Source: Hydrogenoanaerobacterium saccharovorans (GTDB lineage: Bacteria > Bacillota > Clostridia > Oscillospirales > Ruminococcaceae). From it: a stretch of 64,000 bases of DNA. The notes beneath the pieces are model-generated. The model was not told where the DNA came from. It saw only the letters and a program-made list of their open reading frames with translations, and searched no databases. Shown piece after piece: positions 25,756-32,836 of the stretch. Each line of letters starts with the position of its first letter. Positions within the stretch are counted from its first letter, which is position 1. The DNA is taken from assembly GCF_003814745.1 (NCBI RefSeq), contig NZ_RKRD01000001.1:186001-250000 (forward strand), in the 5' to 3' direction. Made by a program: the position numbers and the translations under genes.

Positions 25756-25985
25756 GTGTGTTTTTGATACTTGAATATCATTAGGAGCCGGATGAAAAGA
25801 AGCTTTGTATAGAACGGAGATAATGACTGGTCATATAGTTTGGAAAGGTAAGAATTATAATCCTTAACTATGATACAAATTTTCTTTAATCGCTGCTAAC
25901 CTCTTGAAATTTTAAATTATATTTTTTCATAATCTCTTTTAGTACTTGTGTTTGATTAGCACTTTTCATTATTTCATCAAAGTAT
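25756..25985. other. Intergenic region with a possible out-of-frame tail of the flavodoxin-like gene
   Basis: On the minus strand from about 26001 to the stop at 25886 an open frame reads RDRYFDEIMKSANQTQVLKE then IMKKYNLKFQEVSSD. It overlaps the end of the flavodoxin-like gene in another frame, has no start of its own, and may be a former C-terminus cut off by a frameshift or the remnant of another gene. Confidence 0.35.
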
Positions 25986-26639
25986 CTATCTCGGTTGATC
26001 TAAAAACGGCATATCAAGCCTTTGTTGATATGCATTATTCTTCTTTATCATTTTTATCCAACCAAGTTTTCCAATGCCTATCGTATTAAGTAAATTTAGA
26101 AACACAACAATCCCTTTTGGAAGTAAATAAGGTTGAGAAAATAAATCAATGTATTTTTTATCAAATGAATTTGTCTGTTCAAAAGTTTTACCAAGCTCTG
26201 CAAATTGTTCTGCAAGCTTTTTAAACATATTCGGCATAATTGCAATGCCGGCACATTCACCTTTAGCAATGGTTCCCAAATAATGATATCCTAATCTTTC
26301 CGCTGTCTTTTTAAAATATCGACATATAATTTCGCTTTCGGATGTTTCAGGATACCCTGATTGAATAATAAATCCAATGGATTTATTGCATGTTGCAGAG
26401 GGAAACTTGTGTAGAAAATCAAGAACTACACCTGGCACAGAATGTACATAATTCGGTGTAATAATTATAATGTTATCAAAATGTTCGATGTAATTATAAA
26501 GGTCTTGCTGGTTTTCTTTTGCTATTGAATGTATTTCACAGGGATTTTCCATTTTACTAACAAATGCCCTTGCTAAGAAGTAGCTTCCGCTGTTATTTAC
26601 ATTACCTTTGGGCGAGCCGTTCAAGATTATTGTTTTCAT
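25986..26639 (-). CDS. Flavodoxin-like NAD(P)H-dependent oxidoreductase
   Basis: 217 residues from ATG 26639 (AAGGAGG 7 bases ahead). Flavodoxin fold: MKTIILNGSPKGNVNNSGSY is the FMN phosphate-binding loop, with a second FMN-contact block IIIITPNYVHSVPGVVLDFL. The rest is typical of NADPH-dependent FMN reductase relatives. The start lies inside the end of the upstream flavodoxin-like gene (38-base overlap), so the pair is translationally coupled. The substrate is unknown. The stop at 25986 may be early, see the open frame just beyond it. Confidence 0.78.
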   Translation of the reverse strand: MKTIILNGSPKGNVNNSGSYFLARAFVSKMENPCEIHSIAKENQQDLYNYIEHFDNIIIITPNYVHSVPGVVLDFLHKFPSATCNKSIGFIIQSGYPETSESEIICRYFKKTAERLGYHYLGTIAKGECAGIAIMPNMFKKLAEQFAELGKTFEQTNSFDKKYIDLFSQPYLLPKGIVVFLNLLNTIGIGKLGWIKMIKKNNAYQQRLDMPFLDQPR

Positions 26640-27114
26640 CGCGCTCCCTCCTTGTATTAAAATCCGATACATTTTTGATAAGTATATTTTTAGAGTAAAA
26701 TTGTGTGAAGACCTTATTAATATAATCGAAGAATATGTTGTATACATCTTGATTTTCAAATTGATAGTCATAGTAAAATTCAATATCGGGGTATTTTTTA
26801 TATCTGGGCATGTGCATTGTTCCGCCGTTGGCAAAAGCGCAGTAAGGTAAAAAGTGTGGTATCATTCTATCAAATAACGACTTCATGTTGCCGCTGATAA
26901 ATCCATTTTCAAGCTTTGCAATAAATATAGCTTTATCAGAGTTAAGATAACTTCGGTAAAAATCATCCAAATCATGCTGAATACATTTGCCGGGTGTTTT
27001 CCACCAACAAGTCCAGCAGCCAGTACAGCCTTTTACCTTGATAGTCGAAAGGTCAAGCAGCGCAGTATGAGGTATGTTATAGTCACTGCATTCACTTATC
27101 AATACCGTCTTCAT
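26602..27114 (-). CDS. Flavodoxin-family protein, Cys-rich loop
   Basis: 170 residues. The start MKTVLISECSDYNI lacks the usual GSPR phosphate loop, but the following IKVKGCTGCWTCWWKTPGKC matches the Cys-containing CxGCxxCWxxxPGxC block of iron-sulfur-flavoprotein-like FMN oxidoreductases, and FISGNMKSLFDRMIP is the second flavin-contact block. The missing phosphate loop suggests a truncated or diverged N-terminus. GGGGG lies ahead of the ATG. It is first gene of the two-gene unit with the next flavodoxin-like gene. Confidence 0.7.
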   Translation of the reverse strand: MKTVLISECSDYNIPHTALLDLSTIKVKGCTGCWTCWWKTPGKCIQHDLDDFYRSYLNSDKAIFIAKLENGFISGNMKSLFDRMIPHFLPYCAFANGGTMHMPRYKKYPDIEFYYDYQFENQDVYNIFFDYINKVFTQFYSKNILIKNVSDFNTRRERDENNNLERLAQR

Positions 27115-27230
27115 AAAATCCCCCTATTTGTTTATTGATGTCCATTATTTACATTATATACTAAACTGGATTAAGATAATATAGGGTGCTGATGAAAGAT
27201 ATAAGTTTTGTTTCAGAGCCAGTTCGTTTG

Positions 27231-28455
27231 CTTTTAGTCCACGCACCCGCGTAGGGTGCGACCGTAAGCGGAGCATATGCCAACAAATATCAATACATTT
27301 CAATCCGCGCACCCGCGTAGGGTGCGACCGAGCACTACAAGCAAATCAAGCTTGCCAATATTATTTCAATCCACGCACCCGCGTAGGGTGCGACGTATTG
27401 CAAAAAACATTTTAATTTATTGGACACATTTCAATCCACGCACCCGCGTAGGGTGCGACCGGTCAAAATCAATAGATTTAACCATCCTATTCAATATTTC
27501 AATCCACGCACCCGCGTAGGGTGCGACAGGAGAGATAAAGCCATACTGTAAACAATGCAAGATTTCAATCCACGCACCCGCGTAGGGTGCGACGCGCTCT
27601 GCGCTTCGGGGCTTTGAACGCCACTGTCAAATTTCAATCCACGCACCCGCGTAGGGTGCGACGCCAAAACATAGCTATACTGCAACCCCTGCGATATTTC
27701 AATCCACGCACCCGCGTAGGGTGCGACCGAGAACTGATGCGGCACGAAAGCTGCCGTACAACTATTTCAATCCACGCACCCGCGTAGGGTGCGACGTAGG
27801 ATAAGCTATACTGTAACTAAACTTGGTAATTTCAATCCACGCACCCGCGTAGGGTGCGACACCATTGAGTTCATTCAGCTACTTTATGACGAGGGTATTT
27901 CAATCCACGCACCCGCGTAGGGTGCGACACAGGGTGCGAAAGCAGCCTATGAAGATTATCAATTTCAATCCACGCACCCGCGTAGGGTGCGACTTAAGGG
28001 AACAAGCTGAAACGGTTACGATATGTAATTTCAATCCACGCACCCGCGTAGGGTGCGACTTATCGCCTTTAACTTTGTTTAGCATGTCCTCAACGATTTC
28101 AATCCACGCACCCGCGTAGGGTGCGACCATACAAGATTAAAGATATTAAGCTCCGCGGGTATTTCAATCCACGCACCCGCGTAGGGTGCGACTTTACAAC
28201 ACAAAAAATACGACAATACACACATAATTTCAATCCACGCACCCGCGTAGGGTGCGACTATTTTGCTCTTTATCATATACATGTTCTGATAATTTCAATC
28301 CACGCACCCGCGTAGGGTGCGACCATTTCAGAAGTCAAGGAAAAAAACATTACTGTAATTTCAATCCACGCACCCGCGTAGGGTGCGACATTCTTTAGTG
28401 GTGCTAAGTCTGCAAGTATAAACATTTCAATCCACGCACCCGCGTAGGGTGCGAC
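27231..28455 (-). CRISPR. Type I-C CRISPR array, 19 repeats and 18 spacers
   Basis: Nineteen 32-base repeats; on the plus strand each starts ATTTCAATCCACGC and ends GTAGGGTGCGAC. Spacers are 33-37 bases, none repeated exactly. Read on the minus strand the repeat begins GTCGCACCC and ends GGATTGAAAT, the I-C pattern, with hairpin GCACCC/GGGTGC. The repeat at 27231-27262 is degenerate (three changes), and the one at 27297-27328 has one change, marking the trailer; the leader is at the cas2 side. Repeats start at 27231, 27297, 27363, 27428, 27496, 27562, 27631, 27696, 27764, 27829, 27897, 27962, 28028, 28096, 28161, 28227, 28292, 28358 and 28424. Transcription is therefore on the minus strand. 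Confidence 0.98.
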
Positions 28456-28626
28456 GGCAAAAATAAACAGAAAACAATAAATTTATTGTGCTGTTTTGAT
28501 ATATTTCACTATCAAAACTACATATTACAACAACCTACAATGATGATTAAGCATAAAATTCTCTTATTTTAGGGTGCGAACGTTCCGGGAGAAAACTGTT
28601 TGCTTATAGTTCGCACTCCCTCTTGC
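28456..28626 (-). promoter_or_regulatory. CRISPR leader with conserved-looking inverted repeat
   Basis: An AT-rich 171-base stretch between cas2 and the first repeat. It contains an inverted repeat AGGGTGCGAA (28571-28580) / TTCGCACTCCCT (28610-28621), whose arms resemble part of the CRISPR repeat. Similar GTGCGAA/TTCGCAC pairs are, as far as I recall, usual in I-C leaders after cas2. It should hold the array promoter and the site used for spacer integration. Confidence 0.75.
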
Positions 28627-28917
28627 CTATACAATTAACACTCCTTCTGCATCATAAGATGTTTTGACACCTATGTGTTCTACTTTTGTGTGATAGTTAT
28701 TACCCAAATAGTAAAACCGCAAACTGTCTTTTTCTTTATTGATTATGGCTTCCAGTTCATGTTGTACAATTTTACATTGTGCGGCATCTACAATACATTC
28801 AAAAACAGAGTTCTGAACGCGTTGACCGTAATTAACACATTGTTTTGCTACCTGCCTAAGCCGTTTTCTTCCTGCAGCATCCTGTGTGTTGACATCATAT
28901 GTAATTAGTACCAGCAT
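28627..28917 (-). CDS. cas2: CRISPR-associated endonuclease Cas2
   Basis: 96 residues from ATG 28917 (GGAAGTGAGG upstream), normal length. Starts MLVLITYDVNTQDAAGRKRL with the conserved catalytic-position Asp of the ferredoxin-like fold, and contains GQRVQNSVFECIVD and DSLRFYYLGN. With Cas1 it forms the spacer integrase. It lies 9 bases behind cas1 and ends just before the leader. Confidence 0.95.
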   Translation of the reverse strand: MLVLITYDVNTQDAAGRKRLRQVAKQCVNYGQRVQNSVFECIVDAAQCKIVQHELEAIINKEKDSLRFYYLGNNYHTKVEHIGVKTSYDAEGVLIV

Positions 28918-28927
28918 GGCGTAAACC

Positions 28928-29959
28928 TCACTTCCAAAAAAATGGCGGATACGCATCCAAATCGCCCCGTAGATAGCGGGATAGCAGCAATGCCTGAACA
29001 TATGGCACCAATCCCCATGGCAGTTTTTCATTTAAAAACGGGTGTGTAATGGTTGCTTTTTTTCTTGCCTGCCACGCGGATAGCACCGCTTTTCTGCCTT
29101 CATCATTCAGCCAAACCGCACCGTTTTCTTTTTGCTCGAATTGCTTTGGCAGTATTTCTCTGTTGTTTATTAAAGAGATTACGAAACGGTCTGCATAAAC
29201 TCCGCGAAATTCCTCCATTAAATCAAGCGTAAGAGATGCTCTGCCGGGGCGGTCTCGGTGCAAAAAGCCTACGTAAGAATCTAAACCCACGCTTTCCAAT
29301 GCAGCTGCGCAGTCATTCGCCAAAAGCGTATAAGCGAAAGACAGCAAAGCGTTGACATTGTCTCGCGGCGGCCGGCGCGATCTGTTTTGAAAATAAAAGT
29401 GCTCTTTATTTTGCAGTATCAATTCATCAAACACATCAAAATAAAAATTAGCAGCTTTACCCTCTAACCCACGCAATGTATCTAAATCAGAGCAGGGAGC
29501 TAATTGAGATAAAATTTCCGCCATCTGTAAAGAGTTTTTCTTCAGCCTTGCCACATCAACCCGCATCGCATGGTCGCGGGTCGCACGCTCTAAAATCCAA
29601 CGGCAGTTATAAACCTTTCCAATAATAAAATGCCGCGCAATTTGGCAGCTGTCATGTTCGCTGTCCGACAATCGGTATTGCTGTTTTCGCAACAACACGT
29701 TCCCCTGCATTTTGCCGCATGCTTGTGCTAAAAACTTACCAAACGATGTAAGAAAACTCAGCGTTACGCCGCGGCTGGCACATGCACCCATTAAAGCAGG
29801 GCTTGCACCTTTGTAGCCAAAATACAAAATTGCCTGCAAAGTATGCAAAGGGAACCTTGCACGAACTTCACTTTCGCATAGAACCACAACATTTTCGCCT
29901 TCAAGCGTGAGATAACTATCTTCTGTTAGAACGAACAATGTGTTCAGCAAATGTCTCAT
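28928..29959 (-). CDS. cas1: CRISPR-associated integrase Cas1 (type I-C)
   Basis: 343 residues from ATG 29959, preceded by AAAGGAGGAGG and overlapping the cas4 stop as ATGA. N-terminal beta domain (LLNTLFVLTEDSYLTLEGEN), then the helical catalytic domain with LEGKAANFYFDVF (metal Glu), LDSYVGFLHRDRPGRASLTL (metal His) and DLMEEFRG (metal Asp/Glu). All catalytic positions are present, so it is probably active. With Cas2 and Cas4 it captures new spacers. Confidence 0.96.
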   Translation of the reverse strand: MRHLLNTLFVLTEDSYLTLEGENVVVLCESEVRARFPLHTLQAILYFGYKGASPALMGACASRGVTLSFLTSFGKFLAQACGKMQGNVLLRKQQYRLSDSEHDSCQIARHFIIGKVYNCRWILERATRDHAMRVDVARLKKNSLQMAEILSQLAPCSDLDTLRGLEGKAANFYFDVFDELILQNKEHFYFQNRSRRPPRDNVNALLSFAYTLLANDCAAALESVGLDSYVGFLHRDRPGRASLTLDLMEEFRGVYADRFVISLINNREILPKQFEQKENGAVWLNDEGRKAVLSAWQARKKATITHPFLNEKLPWGLVPYVQALLLSRYLRGDLDAYPPFFWK

Positions 29960-30621
29960 AAGTCCTCCTCCTTTAAATGCTTGTTCACATACTGTACCGC
30001 AGATAAGTTTTTGCATAATTTGGGCAAACATGTTTCGATGAGTGAACAGGCATTGCAAGATTTGGACGGCTTTACCTTTGGTGTATAGCCGCGGTGATAG
30101 AGCATATGCATTTCATTAAGCATATCGGTTACAGTATGCCTTAGTTCCGGTGTAAATTCCACAGGCTGCCTTCGCTTTGTTTCGCCGTAAAATAGGTACC
30201 CGCCGGGGATGGTGCAGACTAGCATTTTTTCAAGACACATTGCCTGAGCACAGAGCTGCAGGGCATCGGCATCGTGCTCTTTAGGTCGCCCTTTTTTATA
30301 TTCGATGGGTACCGGACGCCACAGCCCCTCTCTGCCCACGATAGGAACGCCGTCGGGTGATGGGTGAAACTCCACCACATCGCAAGCACCGGTAATGCCT
30401 AACTCCCGCGAAAACACCTGTATGCCTCGGCAAATCAATATACCGTCACGAAATTCGGTTAAACTGCTGTCGTGTGCACGCTCATGCATAAAATTGCCTT
30501 CCACGGTATGCAAATTTTCTGTCCATTGCTGCTCTATATGGATGAGCGCCCACTGCCTTTTGCAAAAAGCAAAGTGCTGAAGCCCTGAAAGAAGCAGAAA
30601 TTCATCTTCTGAATAACCCAT
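29956..30621 (-). CDS. cas4: CRISPR-associated exonuclease Cas4
   Basis: 221 residues, starting at ATG 30621 that overlaps the cas7 stop as TGATG; the start GYSEDEFLLLSGLQHFAFCK is usual. RecB-like nuclease blocks: ITGACDVVEF (Asp), VPIEYKKGRP (Glu/Lys). Cluster cysteines: FCKRQW in the N-terminus and CNACSLIETCLP at the C-terminus, the four Cys that hold an Fe-S cluster. It trims prespacers and sets their PAM orientation together with Cas1-Cas2. Confidence 0.95.
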   Translation of the reverse strand: MGYSEDEFLLLSGLQHFAFCKRQWALIHIEQQWTENLHTVEGNFMHERAHDSSLTEFRDGILICRGIQVFSRELGITGACDVVEFHPSPDGVPIVGREGLWRPVPIEYKKGRPKEHDADALQLCAQAMCLEKMLVCTIPGGYLFYGETKRRQPVEFTPELRHTVTDMLNEMHMLYHRGYTPKVKPSKSCNACSLIETCLPKLCKNLSAVQYVNKHLKEEDL

Positions 30622-31511
30622 CATATCATCCGTGTGCAAGTTATCCCGTCGGGTATTGCAGCTGTGTCAATGGTAACATCGTAGTCTTGGTAGCAGCGTG
30701 CGGGCAAAGATCTGTCCTTACGCTCCACATGAATGGTATCAAACAATTTGTATGCCGGGCAGTTGCCTAGCTCGGAATCGTGCTTAAATACAATCAGCTC
30801 GCGTACTGCCATTTTGCCACGTGCCGCCGAATGGTCTGTTTCGAACATGTTAATCACTGCCTGCCACAGCAAAGTAAGGTCGTCCTCAGAAAACCCTGTG
30901 ACAGTGCGGGCAAGATTTGCCGAGATATAACCTTCGGCACGGTACAGTGCATAGGGGACAATATATTTGCGTCCCATTTCAGTTCCTTTCTTTTCGGCAT
31001 CCGCCTCGGTGGTAATTGCAACACGGGTAATGGTAACTTCTTGAGGTACAATGGGGTCGATAGAGCGCGCAAAGCCCAGTTGCACGGGCCCTCGCACCTG
31101 CCCGCAGTTGAGTGCCGCTTTCACAAATGTCGTCATTACCGCCCCGAAAGCACGGATATCATAAAAGTTCTGACACATAAAGTTACGGATTTTTTCATCA
31201 ATTTTATTGTCTTTTTTCTTAGCGTCTTTGATTGATTTTTCGTCTGTGTTCAAATAGGCATAGGCTTCCGCATCGCTGCGGTTCAGCGGCACACCGTCTT
31301 TGATATAGATGCGGTACCCCGGCTGATTTTCTTTTGCTATTTCAATATAGTTGCGGATTTTACGTTTTAAACAAACATCCGTTACCAGACCATAACTGGT
31401 TTCTGGGTCAATTCTTGGCATATTTCCGGCATCGGGGTCACCGTTGGGGTTGCCGTTCTCTACCTCAAACAGGATTGTAAATTCGTAGCGGTTTTTAATT
31501 GGCTCTGACAT
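30621..31511 (-). CDS. cas7: Type I-C Cascade backbone protein Cas7 (Csd2)
   Basis: 296 residues, normal for Csd2. Opens with NRYEFTILFEVENGNPNGDP, then GLVTDVCLKRKIRNYI and GAVMTTF, NCGQVRGPVQLGFARSIDPI, the RRM-type core of the family. Copies line the crRNA in the Cascade filament. It overlaps cas4 and follows cas8c by three bases. It appears intact, unlike cas8c. Confidence 0.95.
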   Translation of the reverse strand: MSEPIKNRYEFTILFEVENGNPNGDPDAGNMPRIDPETSYGLVTDVCLKRKIRNYIEIAKENQPGYRIYIKDGVPLNRSDAEAYAYLNTDEKSIKDAKKKDNKIDEKIRNFMCQNFYDIRAFGAVMTTFVKAALNCGQVRGPVQLGFARSIDPIVPQEVTITRVAITTEADAEKKGTEMGRKYIVPYALYRAEGYISANLARTVTGFSEDDLTLLWQAVINMFETDHSAARGKMAVRELIVFKHDSELGNCPAYKLFDTIHVERKDRSLPARCYQDYDVTIDTAAIPDGITCTRMI

Positions 31512-31514
31512 GTT

Positions 31515-32141
31515 CTAGTCCTCCTTGTTCTGTTTTTCATATTGTTTTTGAGTTTGATGATAGTAGCCCAGTATAAACGTTCCCTGCTCGTCCAAATTTA
31601 GATGAGGCGGAAAGGTTTGCTCAATTCCGCTCATTGCGTAGCTAGAGGTTTCGCTCAGGCGAAAAACAAAGTTGCCCCCCTCAAGCAAATGCGGTTGGTT
31701 TGCAATGATAACCGGATGTTTGAGTGCTTCGATGGGCTGCCAAGAACGTAAAAAGCGGACGATTGCCTGCGCTTCGGGGCATTGCAGCGGGGAAAGCATT
31801 TGAATATGGTACTCGGAAAAAGCTTTAAAACAGCGCAGCGATTTCTCGGTGACTTCGCCTTTTTCCAGCCCCAGTATGTACTGCGTGTTGTCGCACAAAA
31901 AATACGGAGGTGCCTTTGAACCAGAGCGTTTTAATTGGTTGGGGAGGTTCATTTCTCGCGGTACATCCACTGTTTTTTTACCAAATTCTTTGCTCACCTT
32001 AAGCGGCATAATGTCCAGCAGAGCACCGTTTTGGTCCAGCACCAGTGCAAACGATACTTTTGCCACACACCAGCCTTCTTTGGAGATTTCACCTTTTTGA
32101 GCCAAAGCATGATAATAGCTGTACAATGCCTGCAAAATCAT
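31515..32141 (-). CDS. cas8c: Internally deleted Cas8c (Csd1), 208 residues
   Basis: Start overlaps the cas5 stop as ATGA. Residues 1-162 are colinear with the N-terminus of Cas8c (MILQALYSYYHALAQKG, FALVLDQNG, KRSGSKAPPYFLCDNTQYIL, LEGGNFVFRL). Residues about 171-208 (SGIEQTFPPHLNLDEQGTF, ILGYYHQTQKQYE) match the family's extreme C-terminus. Known Cas8c are about 570-610 residues, so roughly 380-400 residues are missing with the frame kept; the junction is near 31615-31665. In known systems Cas8c recognises the PAM and the 3' part of the gene also encodes Cas11c by internal initiation; that part is gone here. It may be a minimal large subunit or an inactivating deletion. Confidence 0.88.
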   Translation of the reverse strand: MILQALYSYYHALAQKGEISKEGWCVAKVSFALVLDQNGALLDIMPLKVSKEFGKKTVDVPREMNLPNQLKRSGSKAPPYFLCDNTQYILGLEKGEVTEKSLRCFKAFSEYHIQMLSPLQCPEAQAIVRFLRSWQPIEALKHPVIIANQPHLLEGGNFVFRLSETSSYAMSGIEQTFPPHLNLDEQGTFILGYYHQTQKQYEKQNKED

Positions 32142-32791
32142 CGAATCACCTCACAGTTTGTCAAATCCACTACACCGTCTTTCAGTGTACCGCGAAAAAA
32201 CATAGCCTGAATGTCTTCCTGGTTGCTGTAATCCATGTCGTACAGCATATAGCCCAAATCCCGCTGCTCGTTGGGGTAGGCGGTATCAATGGTGATGCCT
32301 TCAAACAGCTTAAAGTTGGCAGGGAACTCGCGGCACCCAAAATACGGCTGATGATAGCACTGCCCCCGTACAAGGCGGCGTTTAATAATATCCTGGAATT
32401 TACCCGCGTTATCCGTTTCATTTGCCTTGTCGGTAAGAGTAAAATGCGCCTCGATAACATAACGCACATCCTTTAAAACCATTGCTGCACGCTGCTGAAT
32501 ATCCTCCGATGTGCTGATATAAAGCGGTTTTTGAGCACCGTTCATTACCGACCGAACATTTTGTGCAGATATTTTTGATTTTACTTCGTTGCGGCGGATG
32601 TTGGTGAACCGGATGGGGTTTAGAACATAAATGCGGTCGATACGCCACGCAAGCCCCGGGTGCCAATAGATCGCTTCCACCAATCCGCGCGCTGCAGACG
32701 GGGTCATTACATCGTAAGATACGCGTTCCACTTTCATCTCAGGCCGTGTAAAGCAGGCGTAGTCGCCCCACACCTCGATTTTTACAGACAT
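32138..32791 (-). CDS. cas5c: Cas5c (Cas5d) pre-crRNA endonuclease and Cascade subunit
   Basis: 217 residues, normal length. N-terminal KIEVWGDYACFTRPEMKVE and TPSAARGLVEAIYWHP are the hallmark of the I-C type; later RRLVRGQCYHQPYFGCREF carries the His of the catalytic region. In I-C systems, which lack Cas6, this protein cuts the repeat hairpin and caps the crRNA 5' handle. AAAGGAGCG precedes ATG. It sits 45 bases behind cas3 and overlaps cas8c by 4 bases. Confidence 0.95.
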   Translation of the reverse strand: MSVKIEVWGDYACFTRPEMKVERVSYDVMTPSAARGLVEAIYWHPGLAWRIDRIYVLNPIRFTNIRRNEVKSKISAQNVRSVMNGAQKPLYISTSEDIQQRAAMVLKDVRYVIEAHFTLTDKANETDNAGKFQDIIKRRLVRGQCYHQPYFGCREFPANFKLFEGITIDTAYPNEQRDLGYMLYDMDYSNQEDIQAMFFRGTLKDGVVDLTNCEVIR

Positions 32792-32836
32792 AAAGCTCGC
32801 TCCTTTCTGATTCTATCAATGAAATTTATAAGCAGA

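Noticed and set aside
27277..28315. Open frames of 60-84 residues inside the CRISPR array with repeated NPRTRVGCD or HPTRVRGLK motifs
   Set aside because: They are translations of the repeat itself in different frames, a well-known false annotation, not proteins.
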